A DNA stretch of 64,000 nt from Sapria himalayana (GCA_029783825.1 JAREIK010000751.1:854790-918789), one strand, 5' to 3'; positions 50,730 to 62,716 are shown, counted from the stretch's first letter. The notes: a model not told the origin generated them from the letters alone. Numbers and translations: made by a program.

Positions 50730-51055
50730 TCATGCATGATTCTGATCAAAATCATTCCACATTTGTTCTGCTATGCCATCATGAATTTGTCCCATTTGCG
50801 ATTTTTGGCTTGCAACTATTACAATTGGGTCTTGCTCTGCACCATCTACTTCATCATTATGCATCAGCATTTGTTCTGTACTGTACTCCATGAATAATGT
50901 ATTTAATGCGTGATGGCGTCAAATAAAGTTGGGTAAAGTGCATAAAGCTATAGGAATTAGACGTTGCCTCTACAATAGATAGCTAGGCATGTGCTTCATA
51001 ATTGGAAATCTTGCTTTTAGTACTCCAATACTTCGCTTAATGACATTACGCAATC
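50730..51055 (-). pseudogene. C-terminal remnant of a PIF/Harbinger (HARBI1-like) transposase
   Basis: The minus strand reads LRNVIKRSIGVLKARFPIMKHMPSY, then after a stop RQRLIPIALCTLPNFI, and further on EQMWNDFDQNHA before a stop at 50,730. This matches the end of the DDE nuclease of PIF/Harbinger elements. The family normally has Glu where this copy has Lys in VIKR; I take that Glu to be the third catalytic residue. The first two catalytic residues and the rest of the protein are absent, so it is dead. Confidence 0.7.
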
Positions 51056-51061
51056 AACTGT

Positions 51062-51211
51062 GTCGATCAGACCTGCAGAAGCAAGAAGAAGCCGAGCAGA
51101 CCCACAGATGCAAGGGAGGAATCGCACACGAGGCGTCGATCGGACAAGCAGAAGCAAGAAGAGAGCCGAGCAGACCCATAGCCACAGACCCAAGGGAGGA
51201 ATCGCATGCGA
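51062..51211. repeat. 73-bp tandem duplication inside the Harbinger element
   Basis: Copies start at 51,062 and 51,135. Both have GTCGATC.GAC, GCAGAAGCAAGAAGA, GCCGAGCAGACCCA and CAAGGGAGGAATCGCA. The block is markedly more G+C-rich than its surroundings. Frames crossing it on both strands are short. Confidence 0.85.
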
Positions 51212-51410
51212 AATCAGATGGAGAATGAGGGCTGGAGCATTCTCTGGCAAAAGGAGAGAACAACTTTTTATCGTTCTCTCCTTTTCTTAAAAACAAGCCC
51301 GTGTTTTCTTAAAAATGGAAAATGAAAACAAGTACCCAAATGGCTTTTCTGGGAAAACGCAAGAAACAGGAAAATGAAAACGGAAAAACATCAAAACAAA
51401 CAGCACCTAA

Positions 51411-54400
51411 ATTTTCTAATTGAGAGAGAAAAAAGAATATTTTTATCAAAGTTGTGAATTCCAACTAAAAGGATTGGTCCTTGAAGCTTTTAGAATATTT
51501 GTGTCAATTACTAGATATAATTTTAAGTAATGTTAGGAATATATTCTTACTAGCTTGCATATGATAATTTAAACCATGATATACATAAAATGTTGTTGGA
51601 TATGATAGAGTGACTCAAATTAGAGTTAAATAATTATAGAATGAAAATGTTTCTTTACCTCAAGAAACTAGATATGATATGAAAACATACATACATTCGA
51701 GAAATAAATGCTAAAGAAATTTTTTTAAAAAAGGCATGATTAACTAGTATTTAAGAAAGTTTTGATGAAGATAGCATATTATATTACATGGTGAAAAGCT
51801 TCAAATATTCCAAGTTAATGGATGTGTAGATTGAATGATCCTTGATGTATTCTAGCTGAATCCATATAAGTAATCATTTACTCAAAATAAGGAAGAGTTA
51901 CCACTCCTTGACCCACACCAAGATGACTAATAATATAATATTAGATTTATCCTTCTCACAACCATCAATCCATCCCATTTTATTTATTTATTTCATTTTT
52001 GGATTATTTTAGTTGTTTGAAAAAAGCACCTAAAATTTGTGGTGAAAACCAAAAAAAAAACACATAAGCAAAATCAACTACAAAATCACACATGGTAAAT
52101 CTTGAAAAAATGAAGAAATAAACCTTGTGTATGTTATATTGTTCTAAATATAATTTCATAAAGTATTGAGAGAATAATCCATGTGTATGTTATATAGTTC
52201 TAAAAATAATTTTGTAAAGAGTTAGCACAGTGCAATTTTGCATCGTGTTCTGAAAATAAAAAAAAATATTCAAAAAAAATTATATTTTAAAATTTTAGTT
52301 CTGCGATGTGAACACCTTTAACTTTCTTCACTATTCCATTTATTGTTACATCATGTCATGAAAAATAGAAAACCTATGAAAAAAATCATGCCGCTATCTC
52401 CAACCAAAACAATAGCTTTATGGCAATAATAAAGTTGATTCCATGTTGTAAAGGAAAAATGTGATGCCACACTTCATTGTTAAAGCTTAATACTTTCTAA
52501 AATGATTTAAAGTGGGCCGACCCATGGACAAACTTCATGATTTAAAAATCAATTTTTTTTATTCACCATTATGTCGAACCAAATAGATGAAACAACAAAC
52601 TATGTGCAGCCCACACTTCGTGCAACTTCATTTTCATTTGCTGGATAATCTCCAAGAGCCTATTGCTTAGTAATATAGCATAATCTTGCATCTGCTAGTA
52701 TTTTTGTAGAACATACACTTCTTGTTTCCATAGTAGTAACACACACACACACACACACATACACACTACAACAAAGAGAATTTCTATGCATCAACTATTT
52801 AGAATGAATTCTAATAAATTGAAGCAACCATAGTAGGACCTACAATGATAAGAAAGATATCTGTGCCTGTTATAAATTCAACCTATATTTTGAAGATAAA
52901 CTTCTTTCTATATTTATAAATTTTGGACTACTTATATTGGTCCAATATTTATCCTTTTAATCATGTGACACAATAGACTTAAGACATTTTGGATGGTTTT
53001 TTTTTTTCTAGAAAACCAATGGATATAGGTTTTCTCCTACATATTTCTTAAAAAAATAATTTCTCTGCCATATTTTGAACAAAAGGTGCAAGTGAAGAAG
53101 CTACAACAATTGGTTAAGTATCCATTCTTGATTTTTAGACTTTTCTACATCATATTAAAATTTTATGACTTTTTAATTGTATTATAGAATGAAGATAAAA
53201 CTCACTATAGAGAAGTGTTTACTAAATTGAGGTGACATTATATTTCCTTGGGGAGTGAAGCTACATTTAGTGAGAGAAAATTTTCTTAAGCCATGAAGCA
53301 CACTTATGAGGCCCTCCTAACCCATCGTCAAGTTTATGCTTACACCACATCATCATTCAATTATATGTGTGATGCTCCTCAACATCTTCCATTCCCATAT
53401 TGTCTTTATTTATATAATATTGGGGACAATGATTAGTTTTGGTCTTAGAAAAAGATAAGTTAGGAAGATGATGTAATTATTTATTTTTTTTTGTTTCTAA
53501 GTTTGTATTGCAAGTATAAAAAGAAAGAAGAAAAACCTACACACGGAAAAGAACAAAACATAAAAAAATTAGAAAAACATAAAAAATGAAAATGAAAATA
53601 AAAAAAGAGAAATTTTAGTATTGCATTATTTCTTTTTTTTTTTTGCCATGGACTCATAATGTTTAGGTTGTTGAAGTGATTACTACCCAAAGGCCAAAAG
53701 TATATATTTATGAGATAATTTTTGTTAGACTTAGCCACTTTGAAATAGCTAATATGTATAATCATTCTAATTTACATGTTAATGTTTCTAGATAATAGTA
53801 TTTGTGTTTTTCTTTTACTTTTAAGTATTTTAAGAGGAATTTAACATTTAAATAAGTTCAAGAACTAGAAAGAAATAAAGTGGCACCAAGAAGTGGGAAG
53901 CATGAAAATCATACGATAAAATAGCTTCACAAAACTGTTCAAAACTTATCGAGATTTTTAAGAATATGGGCAACAAGAAAACATGAACCATCCACGAAGG
54001 AGTTTTTTGCTTTACCAAGTAAAAGTATAAAAAAGTGACTCTACGAGAAAGAATCGATGCTAATATTTTTAGTAAGAACTGATGCCAAGATTTTTAATAT
54101 TTGCATAACCTTATGAATATGTTGGAAATAAGCTAAAGAGTTCAATAGTTTGTTTTGCTTTGCGAATTTCTTAAACCAAAGAATCTTTTAGCTTTTTTTT
54201 ACATTCTTAAAAAAATTATAAAAGAAAGAATCTTTTTAAATTTTCTCTCATATTCCTTGCCACACCTATGATTTCCGTATATGATCATACCAACAAAATG
54301 AAAATTCAAGAGATTCTAGGCTAGATTTTTTACTTTTTCTTAGAAAATAAATGAGTAAGATCTAAAATCTATGGAAGTTTGATTTTGGGTTTAAGGTTTG

Positions 54401-55479
54401 CAAGACATTTATTTTTTTCTTTTTTCACTTCCTTGATCCTTAATTTTCTTTCTTGTATTCTCTTTAAATAGATATTATTTGATATGTCATTTAAATATGA
54501 AGAATTATTATTATTACATATGGTGTGTCCCAATAAATGCCATTTATCCTTCATGATGAATATATGTGAAATCCTAGAAAAAAATGAATAAATAAATAAT
54601 ATGATTTTTTTTTCTGGAAAAAAATAGGCAAAATAGTAATTCTGCAATAAGAAAAATAAGCTGGAAATTTTAGAACTCTGATGATAAAATGGATTTTGTT
54701 ATTGAATTCTTCTTGGAAAATATAACTGCAGTGACAAATTTCGTCAAATTCTTAGGAAGTAAGAATTTAGTAATTTTTTTTAATTATTTAAATAATTATT
54801 AGAATAATTAGGAAATTAAAAAAAATGAAAAGACTACGCCATGATGTTAGCACGTGACTTTGCATGCACAGTCCATGCATCACACACACACAAACAATAA
54901 TAATAATAAGTTATTTTAATATATTATTTTAATAAAATAATGATTAAAAAATGATGGGAATATGGAAAAAAAGGATGACAGTAAAAAAATAAAAACATCT
55001 TCGATGTGAGAGAGAGAGGCAAAGTGAAGAGGAAAAAAAATTAAATGTTTTATTGATTTTCTTTTGATCATAATGAATTATTCTGGAGTAAAAATAAAAT
55101 AGTCTAATAACTAAAGTTACTTTATATGACGGGACCTTCAATTTGATATCAAATTTATAAAGTTTAAGTAAAATATTCTAAGAGGTAGTGGTTTTCTCCT
55201 ATTGGATTTTTTGTATTTAAAGGCCATAAATAATAATGATTTTAATTTCAATTCAAGCGGTTTATAAATTTTATTGTGAATGGTTAATTGGTAAAAATTT
55301 TCTATGTTTTATTTAGTAAAATATATTAAAATATGAATTGGATTTGGATAATTATAACTATGTTAGAAACATGGTTTAATAGTAAATGACAAATTTGGTT
55401 TTCATATGTACTGGAACATTCCATATAAATGGGTGGGTACATGATATGTGTGTGTGTGTGTGTGTGAAGGCATAATGGA
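51411..55479. other. No gene seen
   Basis: AT-rich sequence with short frames only. A CA run (about 52,739-52,760) leads straight into CACTACAACAAAGAG (52,764), which resembles a CACTA terminus but has no partner. 53,190-53,450 has a weak coding look on the + strand with stops, ending near GGGGACAATGATTAG, which I cannot place. The minus-strand frames at 53,481-53,765 and 54,369-54,647 show no domain. Confidence 0.5.
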
Positions 55480-56188
55480 TTGTATTTTACGAACTCGAAT
55501 TAGGACAATGTCTAGACAGAGGTGCATGATTTTTTTTTCAAGAGCATGACTAATATAAATATACTAACTCGAATTGGGACAATGTTCAAACTGAGTTACA
55601 TGGTGGTTTTTGGAAAATATCAAAGGAAAAAAATATTTTAGCAGAAAATATTCAATATAGTTTTTCGGAGGAGGTGCATATTTCTCAGAGTATGTCAAAG
55701 AAAAGCATATTTTGTTCGGATAATTGTCAGTGTTATTTTTTGGAGGAGGTCCATATTCGAAGGAGGTCCACACTTAGTTTTAGGATGTGTGAGGAGTCGT
55801 TGGGACCCAGGAATATGGGCATATAAATATTTTATCCATAATTGTATTCATTTAAACATTGTACTTGAGTGAGTGTTGATATATATGCATGATGTTTTAC
55901 ATGTACATAGGAAGTGAGAAGCCATGTAGGAGTTTACCTCTATTGAGCTTTGCTCACTACGTTGTGGGATCCCTTTCAGGTACAGGTCCAGGACAAATGA
56001 CAGACCCACATATGGGATCCCATGTTTGAAGGAAAGCTGGTTCTGGCTTGAATAATAGATTGTGTTTTTATTCCGCTAAGCAAATAAAACAAGAAAAAAA
56101 TGTATGTTATATTTGATAAAATTTTATTTTATTGCACATTTTGTTGTGTGATGGAATGAATGGGACCCATAGGGGATAGGGTCTCACA
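55480..56188 (+). repeat. Probable 5' LTR remnant of the Ty3/gypsy element
   Basis: It ends GGGTCTCACA just before a primer-binding site. Inside are repeated modules: about 40 bases around CTCGAATT(A/G)GGACAATGT at 55,492 and 55,567, and a GGAGGAGGT(G/C)CATAT module at 55,666 and 55,742. The left end is a guess, since I saw no second LTR. Confidence 0.5.
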
Positions 56189-56191
56189 GCT

Positions 56192-56203
56192 TGGTATCAG
56201 CGG
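56192..56203 (+). promoter_or_regulatory. Gypsy primer-binding site
   Basis: TGGTATCAGCGG, three bases after the presumed LTR end CACA, matches the initiator-Met site TGGTATCAG at its first nine bases. Confidence 0.6.
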
Positions 56204-56459
56204 TTAGGTATACGATTACCTATAACTTGGAAATTAGTATAAGTTTTATAATATGGTAGGAAAGTTTAGATATATAAATATCAAATACTCAGGAAAAAAA
56301 GAAGGTACACTAGGGTAAAGAAACATAACCTTAGCAGTTTAGAAAATGAAAAGATATTTTCATTTTCATACCACATTATGAAGGAACACTATTATTAGTT
56401 GGCATGTGCACTAATAATAAGAAATAAATATGATTCTTAAATTATTATTTGACTTATGT

Positions 56460-59243
56460 AGATGGCAAGTAGAGAATGATGACATAGAGGACGTCCACAA
56501 AATAAAGATCAACTTCCAGCCATCTTTGATTAACAGGCTTTTATAGAAGCTATGGGTGTTGACATTGCTTGTTTTGTACAAACTAGTGCAACTACAGGTC
56601 AAGAAGGGCCAAGTAACCTATAAAGGTTCAAGGCACATCATCCTCTGATATTTATGGAGTAGGGGACCTAATGGTACTAGATCATTGGTTACGATAAGTT
56701 GAGAAAAACTTGAACAAGCCATTGCATGTGACTTCTTCCTTGGGAACTAAGGTGAAAATTAGTCAGATATGTCAAGATTGTGCATTAGAAATCTCAGGGA
56801 CTCTACTCATGAAAGACCTTAGGGTCATGAACATGTCAGATTTTGATGTAATTCTTGGCATAAACTAGTTAACAATATATTGAGTCATTATTGATTGTGT
56901 TCCTAGAAGAATTATTATCCACACACTAGATGATGTTTGTATTCTATTTCAGGAGGATAAGCATGATGCTTTACCCTATATTATATATGATTTTAAATGG
57001 CATGAACAACTTATGGGTTGGCTGACATGTCTCACCTTAGAAGAAAATGGAACATTAAATATGTATCTTTCATGGATAGTTTGTGAATATGAAAATATTT
57101 TTCTAGATGAATTACCAAGATTACCCCCGCACAGGAATGTGGACTTTAGTATTGAGTTATATCATTGTTCTACACATATTATTATGACTCCACATAGGAT
57201 GGCACCAATTAAATTACAAGAATTAAAGGTCCAAATTTACGATTTATTGGACAATGGTTTCATTATACCCAACACTTCACCTTAGGGTACTTCGGTTCTA
57301 TTTACAAAGAAAAAAGATATCACAAGTTAAAAAGGGCACGATACTTTTCCAAAATAGATCTTCATATTGAATATCACCAGCTGTGAGTTAGGGAGAGTGA
57401 CATCCCTAAGACAATATTTAGAATACGGTATGCGCATTTGAGTTTACAGTAATGCCTTTCAGATTAACAAATGTGCCAGCTATATTCATGGATCTCATGC
57501 ATAGAATATTTCATCCATATTTAGATCATTTTATTGTGATTTTTGTGGATGACATATTGATATATTCTCAGTTAGAAGAAGAGCATGAAGACCATTTAAA
57601 TATTGTTCTCCAAACTTTAAGATAACATAAGTTGTATGCCAAATTTGGTAAATGTGCCTTTTGGTTGATAGAAATAAAGTTTTTGGGACATGTAGTATCA
57701 GCTACTAGTGTCTCAGTGGACCCTAAAAAAATCAGGGTAGTCATGAGTTGGGAGAGACAAAAGTCAGTTTTTGAGATATGTAGTCTTTTTTGGGATTGGA
57801 TGGGTATTATAGGAGATTTATTGAGAATTTTTTTCGGTTAGCTACTCCAATGACTAGATTGACCATGAAGGAAGTCAAGTATGAGTCGACTGATTCATGT
57901 GAAAAGGCATTTCACGAATTGAAAATGAGACTTACTTCAGCTCCTATTCTAATAGTTTTGGATAGGGGACAGAAATATATAATGTAATGTGATTCTTAGA
58001 AAGATGGATTGGGATGTGTTCTAATGCAATCCGGAAGAGTTGTAGCTTATGGTTCAAGAAAGTTAAAGAATCATGAGAGGAATTACCCCACACATGATAT
58101 AAAGTTGGTGGCTATAGTTTTTGCTTTAAAAAATATGGCGCCCCTATTTAGAAAGATGGATTTGAGGTATATTCTGACCACAAAAGTCTAAAATATATAT
58201 TTACACAATGAGACCTTAACATGAGATAGCATGGATGGATGGAGTATCTAGAAGATTATGATTTTACTTTGCATTACCATCTTGGTAAGGTAAATATGGT
58301 AATTGATGTACTTAGTCAAAAGTCACGAGGTGCACTTGCTAGTATAGCTTCAGAGGAATGGGATATGCTAGAAATTGTGGGACGATTCAACTTATAATAT
58401 AGCAGTCAAAGTCAGGGTGTTATCAGAAGTTTAGTAGTCATATCTTCCCTATTAAATAAGGTGATCAAGATTCAGAAACAATATGCAAAAATATTATCCA
58501 TAAAGAACTGAGTAGAGACTGGTACATTCAATGAAGGTTGGGCTGTTTATATGGATGGTAGTCTTGGGTTTAGGGGATGGATTGTGGTTCCCCATATAGT
58601 AGAATTGGGAGATGAGATTCTTATAGAAATTTACTATTCAACGATACCTCAATTATCAGCAAATAAAGGCTAAGCATCAAAGTCCAACAAGATTACTCCA
58701 ATCTTTGGAGGTAGTATAGTGGAATTGGGAGCATATCACGCTAGATTTTGTAACTCTATTGCCACAAACATCACGAAAACATGATGCTGTGTGGGTAATT
58801 GTGGGCTTGCTTACAAAGTCAGTATATTTTCTAGCAATGTGGATGGCCATCACACCCAAGGAATTATGCAGGTTGTACATATGAGAAATCATTCGATTAC
58901 ATGGACTGCTAGTATCTATTATATCGAAAAGAGGTCCCAGATTTACCACTCATTTTTAGAAGAGTTTCTAGAAAGTAATGGAAATACAGTTGGTAATGAA
59001 AAATGCTTTTCATCTACAAATAGACTGTCAGTCAAAAAGGATCATACAAGTTTTAAAAATATATACTACGAGCATGTTATCTAGATTTCAAGGGAAGCTG
59101 GAAAGAACATCTGCATTGGGTCGAGTTTACCTATAACAATAATTATTAGACAAATATTCAAATTGCACCATATGAAGCATTGTATGAAAAGTCATGTCGA
59201 TCTCTAGTTTGTTGGGCTGAGGTGGGAGACAAATTCATCATGT
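56460..59243 (+). pseudogene. Decayed Ty3/gypsy gag-pol, cut off by copy C
   Basis: A short gag start (ATGGCAAGTAGAG at 56,461) is followed by a stretch with most of gag missing. Protease flank comes next (LRVMNMSDFDVILGIN near 56,820-56,868), then the RT entry LPRLPPHRNVDFSIE and MTPHRMAPIKLQELK in the open frame 57,013-57,285. RT catalytic FVDDILIYS is at 57,542-57,568. KFGKCAFWL..IKFLGHVVSA is at 57,632-57,720. RNase [29 protein letters not shown] is at 58,009-58,110. An integrase core (WNWEHITLDFVTLLP, then HDAVWVIV) lies near 58,718-58,800, and QIAPYEALYEKSC near 59,158-59,198. The integrase zinc finger looks deleted near 58,650. Many stops. The reading text VCWAEVGDKFIMS runs to 59,243, where CACTACA begins. 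Confidence 0.85.
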
Positions 59244-60285
59244 CACTACAAAAAAATATCTAAATAGCTAGGGAAATTTAGCTAGGGATAAAATCCCTAG
59301 CTAATTATCAAGGGATAAAATCCCTTGCTAATTATCTAGAGAATAACAAGTAATTTTTGATTTTATATTAAATTAAAAATTTGTGACAAATTAGTGACGA
59401 ATTAGCTACGGATTAGAGATGAAAATGGTCGATTGAAAACTTTCCGTCACTAATATTCTCATAAATTTCTGCACAATGAAAAGTGGAAGATTTAGTGATT
59501 GATATTTCTCTAGCTAATTAGAAAAGATAAATCTATCGCAAAATTTATACTTGAATTTTTTTTACTATTTTATATTTAATTGCAAGCGGTTATTCCTTAA
59601 ATTTTATTTTTCACATAATATATGCATTTAGCTAGAGATTTTTTTCTAGCTATTTGGGCTGTGAAAAATTTGCATCACTAATATTTAATGATTTAATTTT
59701 TTTAATATATTATTTGTTTTAATATTTTATTTTGTATATTTAAGATACCATATGTCATGGTTTATAGATGAGCGATCCTTGAAAAACATATTCTTCTCAT
59801 ATAATTATAAAAATAGGTTATTATAAATAATAATTTAAAAAATATATAAATACAAAAAAAAATTAATATTAATAAAGATTACAATAGATATTTTTATGAT
59901 TATAAAATTTTTAAAAAATTATACGAAATATTTTTCTAGAATTTTTAATTTTTTAATTTAAAATTTTGTATAAAAAAACTGTAAATAAATAATTCTATAA
60001 TTATAAAAATTTTTTAAGATATTTTAAAAAATAAATGAACATACATTATAATTTCTACTAATAAAAAGATAAAATAATTCATTGTATGATAAAATAAAAT
60101 ATAGTTACAAAAATATCTAAATATAACGAAAAACTAGTAATTATTAATATTATTTTATGTTTAAAAAATAGTTTTATGATTAAAGGAAATTTTTAAAAAA
60201 ATAATTACTACAAAATTTGAAAATTTTGAATTATAAAAAAAATTCAAAATTTTCATAATATTTAAATGAAAACAAATTGATATTT
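59244..60285 (+). mobile_element. CACTA-like element copy C, inserted in the gypsy relic
   Basis: It opens CACTACAAAAAAATATC directly inside the gypsy integrase reading text. Subterminal motifs are better kept than in copy A: a perfect inverted repeat TTAGCTAGGGAT-AAA-ATCCCTAGCTAA (59,278-59,304), AGGGATAAAATCCCT (59,310-59,324) and GTGACGAATTAGCTACGGA. It then runs in parallel with copies A and B (GGTTTATAGATGAGCGATCC near 59,760-59,779; AATTATAAAAAAAATTCAA near 60,230). Homology to copy A fades near 60,285 and no second terminus is seen. TGT before the terminus would be half of a 3-bp duplication. Confidence 0.7.
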
Positions 60286-60548
60286 AAAGATAAAGACAGA
60301 GATATTTTCCCCTACTGAAATTTATAAGAATTATATAATTGAGTAAGATTTATACTATTAGCTTTTAATATTCAATCTTTGTTAAATTTAAAAAATATAA
60401 ATTTTTCTTAATAATCATCTCACATTAAGTAAATTTTAGAATTTTATAAATTATAAATTATATCAAATAATATAAAATTGTATGTCTTTAAAAATATTTC
60501 ATATTATCTTCATAAAAATTACTATGAATTCTTAAAAATTTATTAAAC

Positions 60549-60594
<46 letters not shown>

Positions 60595-61256
60595 TAAAGA
60601 GTATTTATAATTCTTAGTAAAGTGGCTAGAAGACTGATAATCTTTTCATGTGTGTCTTGCTATATTAAGTTTACAAATTTTGTCACCATTTGATTTGTTT
60701 TTCTATTTGGAAGGTCAAACATCTATTTTTTGAAATTATTTATATATTATTATTTAATAAATTTGATAATTAAAAATTAAAAGGTGTTTGTTTTTCATGT
60801 GTGTCTTCCTACACACACATTAACTTGTTGAAAATAATTTATTAAGTAAAAAAAAGATGAGTCTTTATGTTTTATATATATTTATTGTATACTAAATGTT
60901 TTAATAATTTAAAATTAAAATATTAATGGAATTTTAAAACCTAATAAAACTTAATAAACTTAATAGTTAGCGACAACTCTAACTATTATCTTTAAGGAAA
61001 ACAAAACATAAGTTGTGACAAATTCAAAATGAAACATAAGTCGTGACACATTCAAAACGAAACATAAGTCTCTAACTTTCTCCATCGGCATCTCTTTCTC
61101 TCTCTCTCTCTCTCTCTCTGACACCAACATATTCAAAACAAAACATGAGTCGCAAATGACCAAAGGAACGTATGGCTAGGGTTCTGAAACCACTGTTGTT
61201 GCACGACATCGACACATCATCATAGTCATGGCATACCCATGAAAAAAATCTGATCG
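60286..61256. repeat. AT-rich stretch with AT run, 28-bp tandem repeat and TC run
   Basis: An AT run stands at about 60,549-60,591. A 28-bp tandem unit (AAACATAAGT(C/T)GTGACA, then ATTCAAAA) occurs at 61,004-61,031, 61,032-61,059 and partly from 61,060. A TC run stands at about 61,093-61,119. The repeat recurs in degraded form at 61,130-61,155 (TTCAAAACAAAACATGAGTCG). No gene. Confidence 0.75.
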
Positions 61257-61656
61257 TTAAGGACTGAAAGCAATTTGCATCATGCTAGTTTTACTATACT
61301 CCAAGGATGATAGTGATAAATTAGTGCTATCGCAATAGCCTTCTAGCAAGTCTCCTTGTTCCTGATTAAACCCAAGGGTGTCAATCATGCCAGGCCTGCT
61401 CAGTAATTATGCGAATTACTCGGCAACATCTGTGTCCTAAATAAGTTTCTCCGTTGAGGAAAAAAAGAATGATCTCTCCTATACACTCTTTAAGCTCGAG
61501 CAAGGAGTCCCAGCAATTCAATGATTCTTCTTCTAGTTTCAATCGAGCAACGAGTGTGGACCTCGATCCTTCATTGAGTGTTCTCGCCGTGGCATTGGAG
61601 TGAAAGCTTGCTGTAATGAGAAACAACCAGAGGACAAACTTGAACTCGTCGGCCAT
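61257..61656 (-). pseudogene. Egg-cell-secreted EC1-type (prolamin-like) pseudogene
   Basis: EC1 proteins are small cysteine-rich peptides released by the egg cell that activate sperm during double fertilisation in flowering plants. From ATG at 61,656 the frame gives a hydrophobic N-terminus (residues about 5-20, a likely signal peptide ending near NATA). Then come LVARLKLEEESLNCWDSLLE, LKECIGEIILFFLNGETYLG and RCCRVIR, the family core with four of six cysteines. The fifth cysteine, expected in a CW pair, is replaced (EQAW). The frame stops at 61,381-61,383. After a shift near 61,394 another frame continues TLGFNQEQGDLLEGYCDS with the sixth cysteine and ends at 61,257-61,259, longer than usual. 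A frameshift and a lost cysteine mean it is very likely dead, unless the shift is a base-call error. Confidence 0.8.
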
Positions 61657-61885
61657 TTGAGAATTCTCAGAGATTGGCAGAGGGTTTGAATAATCTAAAA
61701 CCCTTCACTTGTTATATTTGCTACTAAATTGTATGTTTATGTACATTCTCTATACCGATGTCGCATTTTGGCCATGTTTCTTTTTTGTAATTACTAATTT
61801 TCATCATGATATTGGTTAAGAATATGATCACTTATAATTTGTTCAAAATAGAGACTAATATGCATGTGTATTCAAAATAAAAAGT

Positions 61886-62716
61886 GTAGGTAACTATGCT
61901 GCTATGATTAATAGATATTGTAAAGCTAACTGTAATGCAAAAGCTTGTAGCATGTTCTTCAAACTTTTGGGACATGGGCTAGTGATGAAATGAAGTTGCT
62001 GCTACAATCTACTCCAAAGCTTGTGTGAAGATAGGAATGTGGATGCCATCCTCATTCTGTTGGACACAATGTTGACTATGAATATTGATCCCAAAAAGGC
62101 TCTGTTTGGGAAAATTGTTGTAGTTTTGTGTATGGATGGAGACATGCGAAAGGCCAGATCAGTTTATGATATGTTTGTGAGAGCCTTTGGGCCTGATATC
62201 ATTACTTACACAATAATGATACATTCTTACTTTGGGATGAATTGTTTGCATGAGGTGCTTGATCTGTTCCATGATATAAAATAGTGGGGCATCGACCCTT
62301 AAATTATTAAATTTACTATTTTGCTCGACGGCTATTTAAAGGCATATAGATCTACGCATGATTGGATAGCAGGTGCAAGGGGAAGCCATGAGGCTGTTGC
62401 ACCTAGTCCTGTTAGTCTGGAAGAGATTAACAAGGCAGAAGTCAGACCTGATGTTATTTTTTATACAGTCTTGATTGATGGGCACTACAAAGTGAAGAAC
62501 CTTGAAGAGGTTGTAAATGTGTTTGATGAAATGGTGGAGAGAGGGCTCGAACCCGACACGGTAACATACACAGCCATTCTTTCTGGTTGCTGTAATAGGG
62601 GAGATGTGGATGTGGCTGTGAACTTGCTCGATCATATGTCAATGAAGAGGATTTCACTTGATGCGCGCACAATGTCTACCCTACACTGTGGAATTCTAAA
62701 CCCCCAAAAAGTATAA
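61886..62716 (+). pseudogene. P-class pentatricopeptide repeat (PPR) pseudogene fragment
   Basis: P-class PPR proteins bind organellar RNA. One + frame stays in phase from 61,886 to the stop at 62,714-62,716, with three internal stops (TGA 61,991, TAG 62,282, TAA 62,300). It shows degenerate 35-residue repeats: AAMINRYCKANCNAKAC; CYNLLQSLCEDRNVDAIL; LFGKIVVVLCMDGDMRKARSVYDMF; DIITYTIMIHSYF; DVIFYTVLIDGHYKVKNLEEVVNVFDEMVERGLEPD; TVTYTAILSGCCNRGDVDVAVNLLD. An abnormal stretch (62,340-62,440) interrupts one repeat. There is no N-terminal targeting part. The style is like restorer-of-fertility-type PPRs, without certainty. The minus-strand frames here are shadows. Confidence 0.85.

Larger units (their letters stand above)
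50408..51407. mobile_element. PIF/Harbinger deletion derivative, 1,000 bp
   Basis: The ends read inward are GGTGGTGTTTGGTTTGG and GGTGCTGTTTGTTTTGA, followed by similar T-rich text (CTGTTTTTCATTTGCTGG against CGTTTTCATTTTCCTG), giving imperfect terminal inverted repeats. The flanking 3-bp duplication TAA fits the TWA preference of PIF/Harbinger elements. The interior keeps the last part of a minus-strand transposase and a 73-bp tandem duplication. It is non-autonomous. Confidence 0.8.

Noticed and set aside
51017..51296. Overlapping frames of 70-80 codons on both strands in the G+C-rich part of the Harbinger element
   Set aside because: They arise from the 73-bp tandem duplication. None has a domain; the transposase remnant lies in a different phase next to it.
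58791..59084. 97-codon + frame as a separate gene
   Set aside because: It overlaps gypsy integrase text in shifted phase; best read as part of the decayed element.
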